Notes: generated by a model not told the origin, from the letters alone. Shown: positions 44,965 through 53,522, counted from the stretch's first letter. The stretch: 64,000 nt of DNA from Paenibacillus sp. USDA918EY (GCF_009870825.1 NZ_WTWY01000018.1:1-64000), one strand, 5' to 3'. Numbers and translations are program-made.

Positions 44965-45885
44965 TTGAGCAGGCAAATCATCATCAACGCCGACGATTTC
45001 GGGCTGTCGCCCGCCGTCAACGGCGGCATTATCAGAGCCTATCAGGCTGGAGGAATTACCAGCACTTCCTTGATGGTCAACATGCCCGGCTCTGAAGATG
45101 CGGTCAACGCCTCCCGATGGCTGCAGGGACTCGGCATCGGATTGCATTTCAACCTGACTTACGGAAAGCCCCTTTCCAACCCTGCGAGCGTACCTTCGCT
45201 CGTAAGGCCGGACGGCGTTTTTCACGACGGCAGAACCATGCGCTTTCGGGATGCGGCCGATGTGAAGAAAGAACTGGATGCGCAGTGGAATCGCATGATC
45301 GGCACCGGCCTTATTCCTACCCACTTGGATTCCCATCATCTGCTGCATCAAAACGATCCCGTGATTTATAAGGTTATGGCGGAAAAAGCCGTCAAAGAAA
45401 ACGTGCCGCTTCGGAGGTCCCAAATCGTTCATCCGCTACGTGACGTGCAGCTGCCCGGCATGACCGACGCCGTACTGCTTGATTCCTATGGCGACAGCGG
45501 AGCGAAGCAAAGATTGATGAGGTATTTGCGATCGCTTCCGGAAGGGATCACGGAGATCGTATGCCACCCGGGATACGTCGATGACGTTCTGCGCGGAATA
45601 TCGGAATGGACGGACATCCGGGAGCGGGAACTATCCGTGTTCACCGATCCCGACTTGGCTTATGCCATGCAGTCGATGGGCATCGTTCCGGTCAATTATG
45701 CTGCATTGAATTGGCCGGCGGACGTCCTCCCTCCCGCTCCACTTTCAGGCCATAAACTCCCACGGGTTCGCCGCAGCCGCGGCAAGACGGGCAAATCCAA
45801 GTCCGCAACGCGCGCCGGGAACGCATCTAAATCACGAAGAAACGCCCGTCACTTTCCCATGTCGCGCAGTCATAAACGAATTTAG
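44965..45885 (+). CDS. YdjC/ChbG family carbohydrate deacetylase
   Basis: A 306-residue metal-dependent deacetylase, probably acting on N-acetylated oligosaccharides such as diacetylchitobiose. INADDFGLS holds the metal aspartates near the N-terminus, PTHLDSHHLLH carries metal histidines, and EIVCHPGYVDD is the C-terminal motif. The TTG at 44965 is proposed because AGGGGGA lies about 8 bases upstream; an ATG at 44923 has no site. The last 40 residues or so form an Arg/Lys/Ser-rich tail that is not part of the usual fold. It lies downstream of the AraC gene and may share its control. Confidence 0.82.
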   Translation: MSRQIIINADDFGLSPAVNGGIIRAYQAGGITSTSLMVNMPGSEDAVNASRWLQGLGIGLHFNLTYGKPLSNPASVPSLVRPDGVFHDGRTMRFRDAADVKKELDAQWNRMIGTGLIPTHLDSHHLLHQNDPVIYKVMAEKAVKENVPLRRSQIVHPLRDVQLPGMTDAVLLDSYGDSGAKQRLMRYLRSLPEGITEIVCHPGYVDDVLRGISEWTDIRERELSVFTDPDLAYAMQSMGIVPVNYAALNWPADVLPPAPLSGHKLPRVRRSRGKTGKSKSATRAGNASKSRRNARHFPMSRSHKRI

Positions 45886-45917
45886 CCCTCCGGTTCATTT
45901 TCTTTTTCTCTCTAAAT

Positions 45918-45962
45918 ACCGAGCCCTGCCGTTTTATTTGACGGAAAGGCTCGGTTTCTTTA
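45918..45962 (+). terminator. Terminator of the ChbG-like gene
   Basis: The stem ACCGAGCC/GGCTCGGT (45918-45925, 45948-45955), with an inner CCGT/ACGG, is followed by TTCTTT. Nothing else was recognised in 45963-46203 apart from the ribosome binding site of the next gene. Confidence 0.7.
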
Positions 45963-46203
45963 TGAAAAGCAGCCGCTTCCCATTCATATGAAGTTCATAT
46001 TTTTTATGGATCTTGGCTTCAGTCGAACCGGATTCCGAAAAACGCATGAAGTCGATCGCCTGGCTTTTTCCCAGGGCGGATCAACCGTTTGATTGTTTCT
46101 TACATGCCTGTAAGATTCGCGTAAGGATCACAAATAGCTTGATTAGCGGACTCATCGTATACTGATACATGTTCACGGTCGATACAATGCGAAAGGGGTT
46201 CAT

Positions 46204-47139
46204 ATGGAAGTTAAACAACGCAAAATCATTATAGCAATCACAATTTTTTATGCCATCGTCATTTTATACCTCATGTTTTTTGGCTTCGGACGGATCGATG
46301 CATCCAAACAAACTCATGAGTATACCTTTATGTGGTTACCCGACTCTGTGTTCAGTTTGAGATTTCCAAGGACATCCGATCTGCGTTTTTCTATGATATG
46401 GTTGTTCAATTTCAGCAATGTGGCGGCATTTATTCCTTTTGGCGTCTTGATCCCTTGGCTGTTTCGCCTGAAGTTCCTCCCTTTCATTTCGCTTTTTTTG
46501 GCGGGCATTTTATTGCTGGAAACGCTGCAGGCGCTGACGTTTCTCGGCAGCTTCGACATCAATGACGCGATTCAAAATTCAATCGGCGCCGCCATCGGAT
46601 ATGGGGCAATGGCATTCGGATTCCGCGCGTCCAACATCTGGAGCAAGCTTGCACGGACCGGGATGTTAGCCGTTGTTCTGACCGTAGCGTTCGTAGGCTT
46701 TTCCGAAGCGGTTACGGCAACGTTCGCCAAAAAGGAAGGTCCGGCCATCGCTTTAACAGACCTTCCGGAAGCCAACGGCCAGTCGTCCGCAGCGAATCAC
46801 CCCCAACCCTTCGCCATCGGCGGCGAAAAGATCGTACCACAACTCAACCTGTATGCAATCGAAGGCAAAAAAACGGGAAGTTATACTTACCGTATCGGAG
46901 GTAAAGAAGGGATCCTTGCAGGTTATTACGGATTACCCGATCAGGCAAGCAAAGACGGGAAAATAACGATTTTCGTCAACGGCAGCGAAAGGCTTACCGT
47001 TTCGAACGAGAATGGAGACAACCAAATCAACGAATTCGAACTGCCTCTCGAAAAAACGGATGAACTGACCGTCACCCTTGAAGGCGATGAAAAGTTGTGG
47101 GACGTCACCTTTAAAGAAATGAAACACTGGTGGGAATGA
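46204..47139 (+). CDS. VanZ-family membrane protein with extra C-terminal domain
   Basis: A 311-residue protein. The N-terminal 165 residues or so form a VanZ-like domain with about five helices (FNFSNVAAFIPFGVLIPWLF and ETLQALTFLGSFDINDAIQNSIGA shortened here to its family core LETLQAL and DINDAIQN). VanZ confers low-level teicoplanin resistance in enterococci, but most members have unknown roles at the envelope. The C-terminal 120 residues, presumably outside, look like a small beta-sandwich (SYTYRIGGKEGILAGYYG), an uncommon addition. AAAGGGG precedes the ATG. Terminators isolate it from its neighbours. Confidence 0.78.
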   Translation: MEVKQRKIIIAITIFYAIVILYLMFFGFGRIDASKQTHEYTFMWLPDSVFSLRFPRTSDLRFSMIWLFNFSNVAAFIPFGVLIPWLFRLKFLPFISLFLAGILLLETLQALTFLGSFDINDAIQNSIGAAIGYGAMAFGFRASNIWSKLARTGMLAVVLTVAFVGFSEAVTATFAKKEGPAIALTDLPEANGQSSAANHPQPFAIGGEKIVPQLNLYAIEGKKTGSYTYRIGGKEGILAGYYGLPDQASKDGKITIFVNGSERLTVSNENGDNQINEFELPLEKTDELTVTLEGDEKLWDVTFKEMKHWWE

Positions 47140-47140
47140 A

Positions 47141-47182
47141 AAAAACAGCAAGCTCCCGGAATCGGGGGCGTGCTGTTTTTTT
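47141..47182. terminator. Bidirectional terminator between VanZ-like gene and asd
   Basis: Arms AAAAAACAGCA and TGCTGTTTTTTT flank an inner CCCGGAATCGGG hairpin. T runs occur on both strands, so it can end both convergent genes. Confidence 0.85.
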
Positions 47183-47190
47183 GTCGAAAC

Positions 47191-48276
47191 TTACTTCGGC
47201 TGAATATATCCTTCCGCTTTCAGCAGCTCGGCGATCAGAACGGCGCCGCCTGCCGCTCCGCGAAGCGTGTTATGCGAAAGGCCGACGAATTTATAATCGT
47301 AAATGGAGTCCTCGCGAAGTCTGCCCACCGACACGCCCATGCCGCGTTCAATGTCGCGGTCGAGCTTCGTTTGCGGACGGTTTTCTTCCTCAAAATACGT
47401 GATGAATTGCTGCGGCGCGCTTGGCAGCCCGAGCTCCTGCGGACGTCCTTTGTATTGACGCCAGCGTTCGATGATCTCTTCTTTCGAAGGCTTGTTTTCG
47501 AAGGAGACGAACACGGTGGCCAAATGGCCGTCCGTCACCGGAACGCGAATGCATTGCGTCGTGATGAGCGGCGAGCTGGCTTTGACGATTTCGCCGTTTT
47601 GCAGGCTGCCCCAAATGCGCAGCGGCTCCTGCTCGCTTTTTTCTTCTTCGCCGCCGATGTAAGGGATCACGTTGTCGAGCATTTCAGGCCAGTCGGTAAA
47701 GTTTTTGCCCGCCCCGGAGATCGCCTGATACGTCGAAGCCACCACTTTTTCCGGTTTGAAATCAAGCAGCGCGTGAAGCGCCGGCACGTAGCTCTGAATG
47801 GAGCAGTTCGGTTTTACCGCAATAAAACCCGTTTTGGTGCCCAGGCGTTTTCTTTGCGCTTCAATTACGCCGATATGATCCGGGTTGATCTCCGGAATGA
47901 CCATCGGAACGTCCGGCGTCCAGCGATGCGCCGAGTTGTTGGAGATGACGGGAGTCCCGGTTTTGGCGTACGCCTCTTCCAGCGCCTTGATCTGGTCTTT
48001 GCTCATATCTACGGCACAGAAGATAAAATCGACCTGGGAGGCAAATTCTTCGACTTGCGAAGCATCCTGCACGACGATATTTCTAACCTGCTCCGGTATG
48101 GATCCGGCCATTTTCCATCTGCCCTGCACGGATTCCTCGTACGTTTTGCCCGCCGAATTTTTGCTTGCAGCAATCGCGGTCACTTCGAACCAAGGATGCT
48201 GATCCAGCAGCTGGACAAAACGCTGACCAACCATTCCCGTTCCTCCGACAATACCCGCTTTCAGTTTTTCAGCCAT
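47191..48276 (-). CDS. asd: Aspartate-semialdehyde dehydrogenase (archaeal/fungal-type sequence)
   Basis: It reduces aspartyl phosphate to aspartate semialdehyde, the branch point to lysine, diaminopimelate, threonine and methionine. The 361-residue chain has the NADP motif GIVGGTGMVGQRF and the catalytic cysteine in VKPNCSIQ (C158). The sequence, with GRWKMAGSIPEQVRN and a 360-residue length, fits the archaeal/fungal subgroup rather than the usual 330-340 residue Bacillus enzyme. The ATG at 48276 follows GAAAGGA; a TTG three codons upstream is less likely. A T-box leader precedes it, so expression should respond to an uncharged tRNA. Confidence 0.93.
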   Translation of the reverse strand: MAEKLKAGIVGGTGMVGQRFVQLLDQHPWFEVTAIAASKNSAGKTYEESVQGRWKMAGSIPEQVRNIVVQDASQVEEFASQVDFIFCAVDMSKDQIKALEEAYAKTGTPVISNNSAHRWTPDVPMVIPEINPDHIGVIEAQRKRLGTKTGFIAVKPNCSIQSYVPALHALLDFKPEKVVASTYQAISGAGKNFTDWPEMLDNVIPYIGGEEEKSEQEPLRIWGSLQNGEIVKASSPLITTQCIRVPVTDGHLATVFVSFENKPSKEEIIERWRQYKGRPQELGLPSAPQQFITYFEEENRPQTKLDRDIERGMGVSVGRLREDSIYDYKFVGLSHNTLRGAAGGAVLIAELLKAEGYIQPK

Positions 48277-48429
48277 AAGTTTCAAATCCTTTCGATAGTG
48301 TCATCATGTTTGAGGTTTGTTTAGATCGTCCGCCAACCGGACCGGTATCATCAATCTTCCTATACTCATTACCTATTCAGTTCGTCTGTGCGGCGTACAT
48401 GTCGTACATGCAGCATCGAACCTTGATAC

Positions 48430-48715
48430 AATAAAAAATCCCACCCCCAAGACCGTAGTCTCAGGGACGAGATTTGAACACTCGTGGTACCACCCCAAAT
48501 TCGCCAATATGTCGCCATATTGGCCTCTTCAAGTACGGCATGCGATCCATGCATATACTCTAGCCCTGTAACAGGAGCACCTGGCACACTATCCCCGTGA
48601 TCCGGTTCCAATGTGCTGCTCGGAGGCTTTGTTCAATAAATAACCCTTTGCTCCTTTTCAGCGGACGGAGCTCTCTGTGAAAGAATCGATTTATTTACTC
48701 TTCTCTTCATCGCAT
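48430..48715 (-). promoter_or_regulatory. T-box riboswitch upstream of asd
   Basis: On the minus strand the conserved T-box GGGTGGTACCACG is at 48495-48483. Upstream of it lie an AGAGAG element and a GCTCC/GGAGC hairpin typical of stem I. Downstream, a terminator-type hairpin (about 48474-48436) ends in GATTTTTT. The layout is that of a transcriptional T-box that reads through when an uncharged tRNA pairs with the leader. The specifier codon could not be assigned with confidence by eye, so the sensed amino acid is unknown; an aspartate-family amino acid is expected. Confidence 0.85.
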
Positions 48716-48803
48716 TTGATATGATGCAGCATTTAATATTACGTTTATCATATAAAAAAATCGGCGTGAGGTAAATATGTTTTTTGAAAATTCATAAAAC
48801 CGA

Positions 48804-49265
48804 TCAGCCTAACGTTTCCTTCACCGTTTCTTTCCATCGCGTCAGCACTTCGTCCGGATTTTTTAATTGAATCTGTATCCCCGAAGTAATATCCGCGTAT
48901 TTGGCCACATCTTCTTTAAACGAAGCGACGACGGCCGAAAACCGCTCCAACGGATGTTTAGCTTCTTCCGCCATCCCGATCCGCGAAAGCGAAAGGCGTA
49001 CGTAATTCACTTTTCCTTTATAGACGGCCACGAGAAGCGCTTTTCCGCTTCGAATGCAGTTTTGGGTCGTATTCGTTCCGGGCCATAAGGCCAACCGCAG
49101 CGTTTTTTTGTCGAGCGCGACGATTTCCCCGACGCTGATCATCGCATTATGAGGCCAGCCATCGTCGGTTACGGTCATCAGCATCATCGCTTCATGTTGT
49201 TTTCGGTCGAGCCGTTCGCCGTCCAGCAGTTCAAAAAGATCATCCGAAATTTCGATCGTTTCCAT
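48804..49265 (-). CDS. Pyridoxamine 5'-phosphate oxidase-like FMN-binding split-barrel protein
   Basis: A 153-residue protein with the FMN split-barrel fold (MLMTVTDDGWPHNAMISVGEI, later LRLALWPGTNTTQNCIRSG). Members include oxidases, F420- or heme-related enzymes and flavin reductases, so the reaction is open. It lacks the extended C-terminus of true PdxH. The ATG at 49265 follows GGGAGAG; the frame is open 13 codons further. It lies upstream of the asd leader on the same strand but is not obviously linked with it. Confidence 0.75.
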   Translation of the reverse strand: METIEISDDLFELLDGERLDRKQHEAMMLMTVTDDGWPHNAMISVGEIVALDKKTLRLALWPGTNTTQNCIRSGKALLVAVYKGKVNYVRLSLSRIGMAEEAKHPLERFSAVVASFKEDVAKYADITSGIQIQLKNPDEVLTRWKETVKETLG

Positions 49266-49412
49266 GGATAATATCTCTCCCTCTTCATCATGATGCAAAT
49301 ACAAGAAAGAACCAGCCTGTGGAAGGCAAGCCCTTTGTTAAGCATAACATGCAATCGTGTTCGATAACTGTGACGCCGGATGCTCCGCAAGACGCTCAAC
49401 GTTTGTTTTCCA

Positions 49413-49817
49413 TCAGCTTTCGCTTTCCGCCTGCTTCCGGATGGATTCGACCGTGATCGTGAACGCTTCCGCCGCTTTGTATGCATCGAGAGCGTCCTGT
49501 AGGCGTTTCGCCTGTTGGCTGAACTGCCTTGGACGGTCTGCATGTTTAACGAGAGACCGCGCAGCAAATAGAAGTTCTTCGCGAGCAGCCTTCACCGCCC
49601 GGTTGTGAGTTTTCTCGATCATTTGGACAGCCATATGGGCATAAATCGCCGAAAATTCCTTGTCATGGATTTGCTGCTCGCGGGCGGCCAGATCGCTTTC
49701 GCTTATATCCCAATCCCCGGAATCGGTTTTGGTAGCCGTCAAGCGGCCGTCATTGATCATATTCAGCACCGTTTTGTAATGAACCCCGAGCAGCACGGCA
49801 GCTTCTTTGGCATTCAT
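49413..49817 (-). CDS. Excisionase/MerR-like helix-turn-helix protein
   Basis: A 134-residue DNA-binding protein. The N-terminal 50 residues form an excisionase-type winged helix (NAKEAAVLLGVHYKTVLNMI, then WDISESDLAARE). The rest (about 50-134) is a long charged helical region that could form a coiled coil. The ATG at 49817 was preferred over GTG at 49829, and the site AGAGGTG suits the first less well. There is no integrase or phage gene nearby, so a chromosomal regulator is more likely than a phage excisionase. Confidence 0.72.
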   Translation of the reverse strand: MNAKEAAVLLGVHYKTVLNMINDGRLTATKTDSGDWDISESDLAAREQQIHDKEFSAIYAHMAVQMIEKTHNRAVKAAREELLFAARSLVKHADRPRQFSQQAKRLQDALDAYKAAEAFTITVESIRKQAESES

Positions 49818-49916
49818 AAACGCGTTCACCTCTTATCCTCAATTATCCCTATAATAAAAGATAAAAAGTGGTATGTAAATTAAAAAGGTTCATCTTCATA
49901 CCACGTGTTTTTAGAC

Positions 49917-49957
49917 AGAAAAAATAGTCCGGCGAACTGCCGAAGCAGTCCGCCGGA
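49917..49957 (-). terminator. Terminator of the secreted GH18-like gene
   Basis: On the minus strand, TCCGGCGGACTGC-TTCG-GCAGTTCGCCGGA is a 13-bp stem with one mismatch and a stable TTCG loop, followed by CTATTTTTT. Confidence 0.9.
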
Positions 49958-49968
49958 ACATGCGGATG

Positions 49969-51273
49969 TTATGGATACAAACCGATCTCGGCGATTTGCA
50001 GCTCTGCTCCGCCGTTGTTTGCCGTAACGTTCAATCGGTAATATTTAAACGCTGTCGAATTGTTCAACCCATAAGTTTTCGTCTGAAAACGGCTTGAAAA
50101 ACTTTCGTTCGAGCGGGTATCCAGCGTCGTCCAGTTCGTGCCGTCGTTAGAACCGAGAAGCGTCCAGTTTTTCGGATCCCTGGCGGGAAAATCATTGGCG
50201 GACGTGATCGAATACGACGCAGCGGCATGGGCGGCGTTGTTTCCGAACTGATACTGAATCCAGCCCGAATTCGCAAAAATAAGCCATTTGGTCGCGCTGC
50301 TGCCATCGAACGCTTTTTCTTTCTCTTCTCCGGCCGGGCTGTTCGTCGAACTTGCCGCAGCCGTCCCGCCGGTCGTCAGCGATCCAGAGCTTGGCGAGGA
50401 CAGCGCATTGTTGATGGCTGCCGCATAATCGGCCGCCGAACCGGCGCTCGGATTATTCAATATCGCGTCGTAATACCAGATAAATCCCCCGGTAATGCCC
50501 GCCGACGCCTTCCAACCGGCCATCCGGCTGGCGACCTGCCCCGGCGTATTGCCGCCGCTGGACGTTTTGCTGTCAAGTCCCGGCATTACGGTCATTCCCA
50601 TTTGGCCGTTCCAGTAGGCAGGATCGTTTCCGGCGCCTCCGTCGTATACCTGCAAGTAAATGCGGTCCACGCTAGCGCCGAGCTGGGATTTGACGCTTTT
50701 CCAATAGCTGACATTGGTATAAGGACATAACGTGATTGTGAATCCAAGATCGGACAGCATTTTGCCGAACGACACCGATGAGGCGACGTCGTACAAATCT
50801 TCGTTGTCGAAGCTCACGGCATCGGCCGACGTGGCGTTTTTCAGCGCGACAAAATTTTTGTACAAAATGCTGTTCGTGCCGGTGCCTTGGGAAGCAATCA
50901 GGTTTTTAATGTTTTGAAAATCGCTTACGCCCCAAGAGCCGACGCTGATTTCGAGGCGTTTGACCGAGGTCGGCGCTTGCTTGAGCGTTGCGAGCTGGCC
51001 CGGCCAAGCCGAATTGCCGACATAGCTCCCGTTGGAAACGACGAGCTGATCGTTGTAATAAAGATCTCCGTTGCCGTGGACGTGGATCGTCCATAACATC
51101 ACGGTCGTAAAGCCGGATTGTTTCAGAGTGTTCATCGTTGCCGTGCCGCCGGAATAAAACGGTCCGCCCCCGTAAATGACGGATTCCGATTCCGTTTGCG
51201 CGGACGCGCCCGCCGGAAATAACCCGACCAGGATCAGGCAGCTGAGAAGCCAGTAAAGCGTTTTTCTTTTCAT
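49969..51273 (-). CDS. Secreted GH18-like protein with C-terminal discoidin domain
   Basis: A 434-residue exported protein. The signal peptide (about 1-26) ends in AGASA. The central domain (about 30-300) has a chitinase-like barrel pattern with SFDNEDLYD in the place of the GH18 catalytic DXXDXDXE motif and a later IWYYDAILN. A Ser/Gly linker leads to a discoidin/CBM32-like domain (about 315-434, ending in LQIAEIGLYP). The imperfect catalytic motif leaves hydrolase activity uncertain. The ATG at 51273 follows GCGAGGTG. It has its own strong terminator. Confidence 0.72.
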   Translation of the reverse strand: MKRKTLYWLLSCLILVGLFPAGASAQTESESVIYGGGPFYSGGTATMNTLKQSGFTTVMLWTIHVHGNGDLYYNDQLVVSNGSYVGNSAWPGQLATLKQAPTSVKRLEISVGSWGVSDFQNIKNLIASQGTGTNSILYKNFVALKNATSADAVSFDNEDLYDVASSVSFGKMLSDLGFTITLCPYTNVSYWKSVKSQLGASVDRIYLQVYDGGAGNDPAYWNGQMGMTVMPGLDSKTSSGGNTPGQVASRMAGWKASAGITGGFIWYYDAILNNPSAGSAADYAAAINNALSSPSSGSLTTGGTAAASSTNSPAGEEKEKAFDGSSATKWLIFANSGWIQYQFGNNAAHAAASYSITSANDFPARDPKNWTLLGSNDGTNWTTLDTRSNESFSSRFQTKTYGLNNSTAFKYYRLNVTANNGGAELQIAEIGLYP

Positions 51274-51497
51274 TCGTTCACCTCGCGGAAAAATGGTAAA
51301 AAGCGTTCTGTGCAACAAGAACTCGACGCTATCTAACGATATGTGTCAGCTCTCGGGTTTTAGAATCGAACCGCTTGCACGAATTTCGCTTTTTTCCAAA
51401 ATCAGCCGACGAGGAGAAAATGAAGATATCATTTTACCAGTCCGTCGTAATCATTAAGCATGGATCAGGCGGCCGCTCCTTAACTTGGATGGCTGGC

Positions 51498-52322
51498 TCA
51501 GCTTCCCGAAAGAGGGGCCCAAACGGCCCGCGTCCAAGCAAGACGCATACCGGCCCGCTCCATGTTGTTTTGGCTTGTGCTCCCGAATGCGGCCTGGGCG
51601 GCGACCAATTCGCATCCGGCTTGATAGGCTTCATGCATCCGCCATTTCAAAAGCGCAGACTGCAAGCCTTTGTTCCGAAACTCGGGATGCGTAGCCGCAA
51701 GCGTAAACGAGGCAATCCCATCGGAGACATGCATGACGCCGACCGCTGCGGGCTGATCCTGCCAATAGGCCAAATACAATGTCCAACCCGGCCGGTTCAG
51801 CAACCCGATATTGTTCTCCGCAAAATGATGTTTATGGGCGATATCCATTCCGGAGCCGACGCAATGAATGCCTGCATAAGCATCGAAATCCGCTTCATTG
51901 TCCACCTGGCGAATCGTGACGCCTGAAGGGAGTTCCGGCTTTTGGGGGTCAGGCATTCCATACAGGACGGAATGGAAACCTTGCTGGAACAGCCCGTTTT
52001 CCGCCACATGGCGGAACAGCTTCGGGTCCGTATCCACCGGATCGATATCCAGCAGAAAAGCACGATTCCGCTCTTTATAAAACCGGATGATATCTTCAAC
52101 CCTGCCTGCGTCGTCACCAGACAACCCCTTGACCGAATTAAACAACCCCCAAGGCATCGTTTTGACGTAAAAGGCAACGGCGCTTCCGAAGGTTTGAATT
52201 TCGACGCCTTGCGGATTGCCCGGTTGTTCGCCGATGGAACGGATCCGCGAGGCCGTAAAGCCGATTTCGGCCCGTTGGATTCGCTTCGCTAAAGCTTCAT
52301 GGGTCACTGGCCATGTGTGCAC
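51498..52322 (-). CDS. GNAT-family N-acetyltransferase, two-domain
   Basis: A 274-residue protein whose C-terminal half is a clear GNAT domain (AVGVMHVSDGIASFTLAATHPEFRNKGLQSALL, shortened here; the acetyl-CoA loop is HPEFRNKGLQSALL). The N-terminal half may be a degenerate second GNAT copy. The GTG at 52322 is proposed because AAGGAG lies 10 bases upstream; ATG at 52352 has no site. The substrate is unknown. A promoter and a terminator-like hairpin lie upstream in its leader. Confidence 0.75.
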   Translation of the reverse strand: MHTWPVTHEALAKRIQRAEIGFTASRIRSIGEQPGNPQGVEIQTFGSAVAFYVKTMPWGLFNSVKGLSGDDAGRVEDIIRFYKERNRAFLLDIDPVDTDPKLFRHVAENGLFQQGFHSVLYGMPDPQKPELPSGVTIRQVDNEADFDAYAGIHCVGSGMDIAHKHHFAENNIGLLNRPGWTLYLAYWQDQPAAVGVMHVSDGIASFTLAATHPEFRNKGLQSALLKWRMHEAYQAGCELVAAQAAFGSTSQNNMERAGMRLAWTRAVWAPLSGS

Positions 52323-52385
52323 CTCTTCAACACTCCTTTTTAATATGAACATTATGTTGCAGGCACGCATAGGCCCGATGGATGC

Positions 52386-52419
52386 AAAAAACCGCAGATG
52401 AACAACGGTCCATCTACGG
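52386..52419 (-). terminator. Terminator-like hairpin in the acetyltransferase leader
   Basis: On the minus strand, CCGTAGATG and CATCTGCGG (52419-52411, 52400-52392) form a 9-bp stem with one G-U pair, followed by six T. It lies between a good promoter (52490-52518) and the gene start at 52322, so it could be an attenuator. Alternatively it may be a late terminator of the cation efflux gene. Confidence 0.65.
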
Positions 52420-52489
52420 CATTCGACGTAAGAGGCAAAACCCTATCCATGATAAAAACATCATTCTAGCATTTCACATATTTGCCTTT

Positions 52490-52518
52490 ATTGTATTTGA
52501 CTGCATTTTTCTCGTCAA
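52490..52518 (-). promoter_or_regulatory. Sigma-A promoter upstream of the acetyltransferase gene
   Basis: On the minus strand, TTGACG is 17 bp from TACAAT. The leader to the GTG start would be about 160 bases and contains the terminator-like hairpin. Confidence 0.6.
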
Positions 52519-52586
52519 TCGATTTTTAAACCGCATAAGGCTGCGGCACCATGAAAATTATTTTAAATCGCTTGGAGCACTGCCGC

Positions 52587-53522
52587 TCAAGCATGTTTCA
52601 GCAAAAACCGCTGTCCATATTCCCCGTGATCGTGGATCGACGGATGTTCGATTTGAATGGTGGAATGGGCGATGCCGTATTTTTCCTGCAACAGCGCATT
52701 GATCGCAGAAATAACGTAAAAAGGCTGCATGTCTTTCCGAATGAACACGTGGGCGGTCAACGAGTAATGCTCGGTCGAAACGGACCACAAATGAAGCTCA
52801 TGCACGTCTTCAATTCCTTCCAACGCGCGGATATCTTTCCGAATGGCGTCCAAATCGAATTTGTCCGGCACCGATTCCATCAGCACGAGGTAGGATTCGC
52901 GGATGATTTTGGCCCCTCCGGTAAAAATAATTCCCCCGATGACCATGCTGATCAGCGGATCCAGAAATTGATATCCGGTAAAATGAATCAGTACGGCCGA
53001 TACGATGATGCCGACGGAGCTCAGCAGATCTCCTAAAAAATGCCAAAGCGCGCTTTTCACGTTCAAATTTTCTTCTTCCCTCATGCTGCGGCTGAGAACA
53101 ACGGTCAAAACGATATTGACGATCAGCCCGATCACCGCGATGGTCAGCATCGTCGGCAGCTTCACGTCCACCGGATGGATCATGCGCTGAATGCCTTCCA
53201 CGAAAATGCCCAATGCAATGACGGCCAATGCCAGGCCGTTCAAAAACGATGCAATGATCTCAAACCGCAGAAACCCGAACGTGTATTTCCGGTTCGGCTT
53301 CCGGGTGGCCATATATATGGCGGCCATGCTTAACCCTAAAGCCAATACGTCGGATATCATATGCGCGGAATCGGATAACAAGGCCAAGGAATGGGAGATC
53401 AGCCCGCCCGCGACTTCGACAATGGTGAAAAACAATGTCAGAAGCAGGGTAATCCAGAGCGTTTTTTTCGAAGTATGCTGCTCTTTGACGTGGTCCAGAT
53501 GATGATAGTCGTAATTTTTCAT
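52587..53522 (-). CDS. Cation diffusion facilitator family metal efflux transporter (CzcD-like)
   Basis: A 311-residue membrane antiporter that expels divalent cations, most often zinc, sometimes cobalt, cadmium or manganese. Six helices are visible. Metal-binding residues are in HSLALLSDSAHMISDVLAL (helix 2, HXXXD) and SALWHFLGDLLSSVG (helix 5, HXXXD). This HD-HD pairing of site A favours zinc or cadmium. The C-terminal domain ends in a His-rich stretch (IEHPSIHDHGEYG). AGGAGG precedes the ATG. The promoter carries a 7-1-7 inverted repeat, so metal-dependent repression is likely. Confidence 0.9.
   Translation of the reverse strand: MKNYDYHHLDHVKEQHTSKKTLWITLLLTLFFTIVEVAGGLISHSLALLSDSAHMISDVLALGLSMAAIYMATRKPNRKYTFGFLRFEIIASFLNGLALAVIALGIFVEGIQRMIHPVDVKLPTMLTIAVIGLIVNIVLTVVLSRSMREEENLNVKSALWHFLGDLLSSVGIIVSAVLIHFTGYQFLDPLISMVIGGIIFTGGAKIIRESYLVLMESVPDKFDLDAIRKDIRALEGIEDVHELHLWSVSTEHYSLTAHVFIRKDMQPFYVISAINALLQEKYGIAHSTIQIEHPSIHDHGEYGQRFLLKHA

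Noticed and set aside
47170..48324. Plus-strand open frame of 384 codons opposite asd
   Set aside because: It covers asd almost exactly, starts inside the bidirectional terminator and has Arg/Phe-rich shadow composition.
49413..49817. Prophage or integrative element suggested by the excisionase-like protein
   Set aside because: No integrase, attachment-site repeats, phage structural genes or tRNA are near it.
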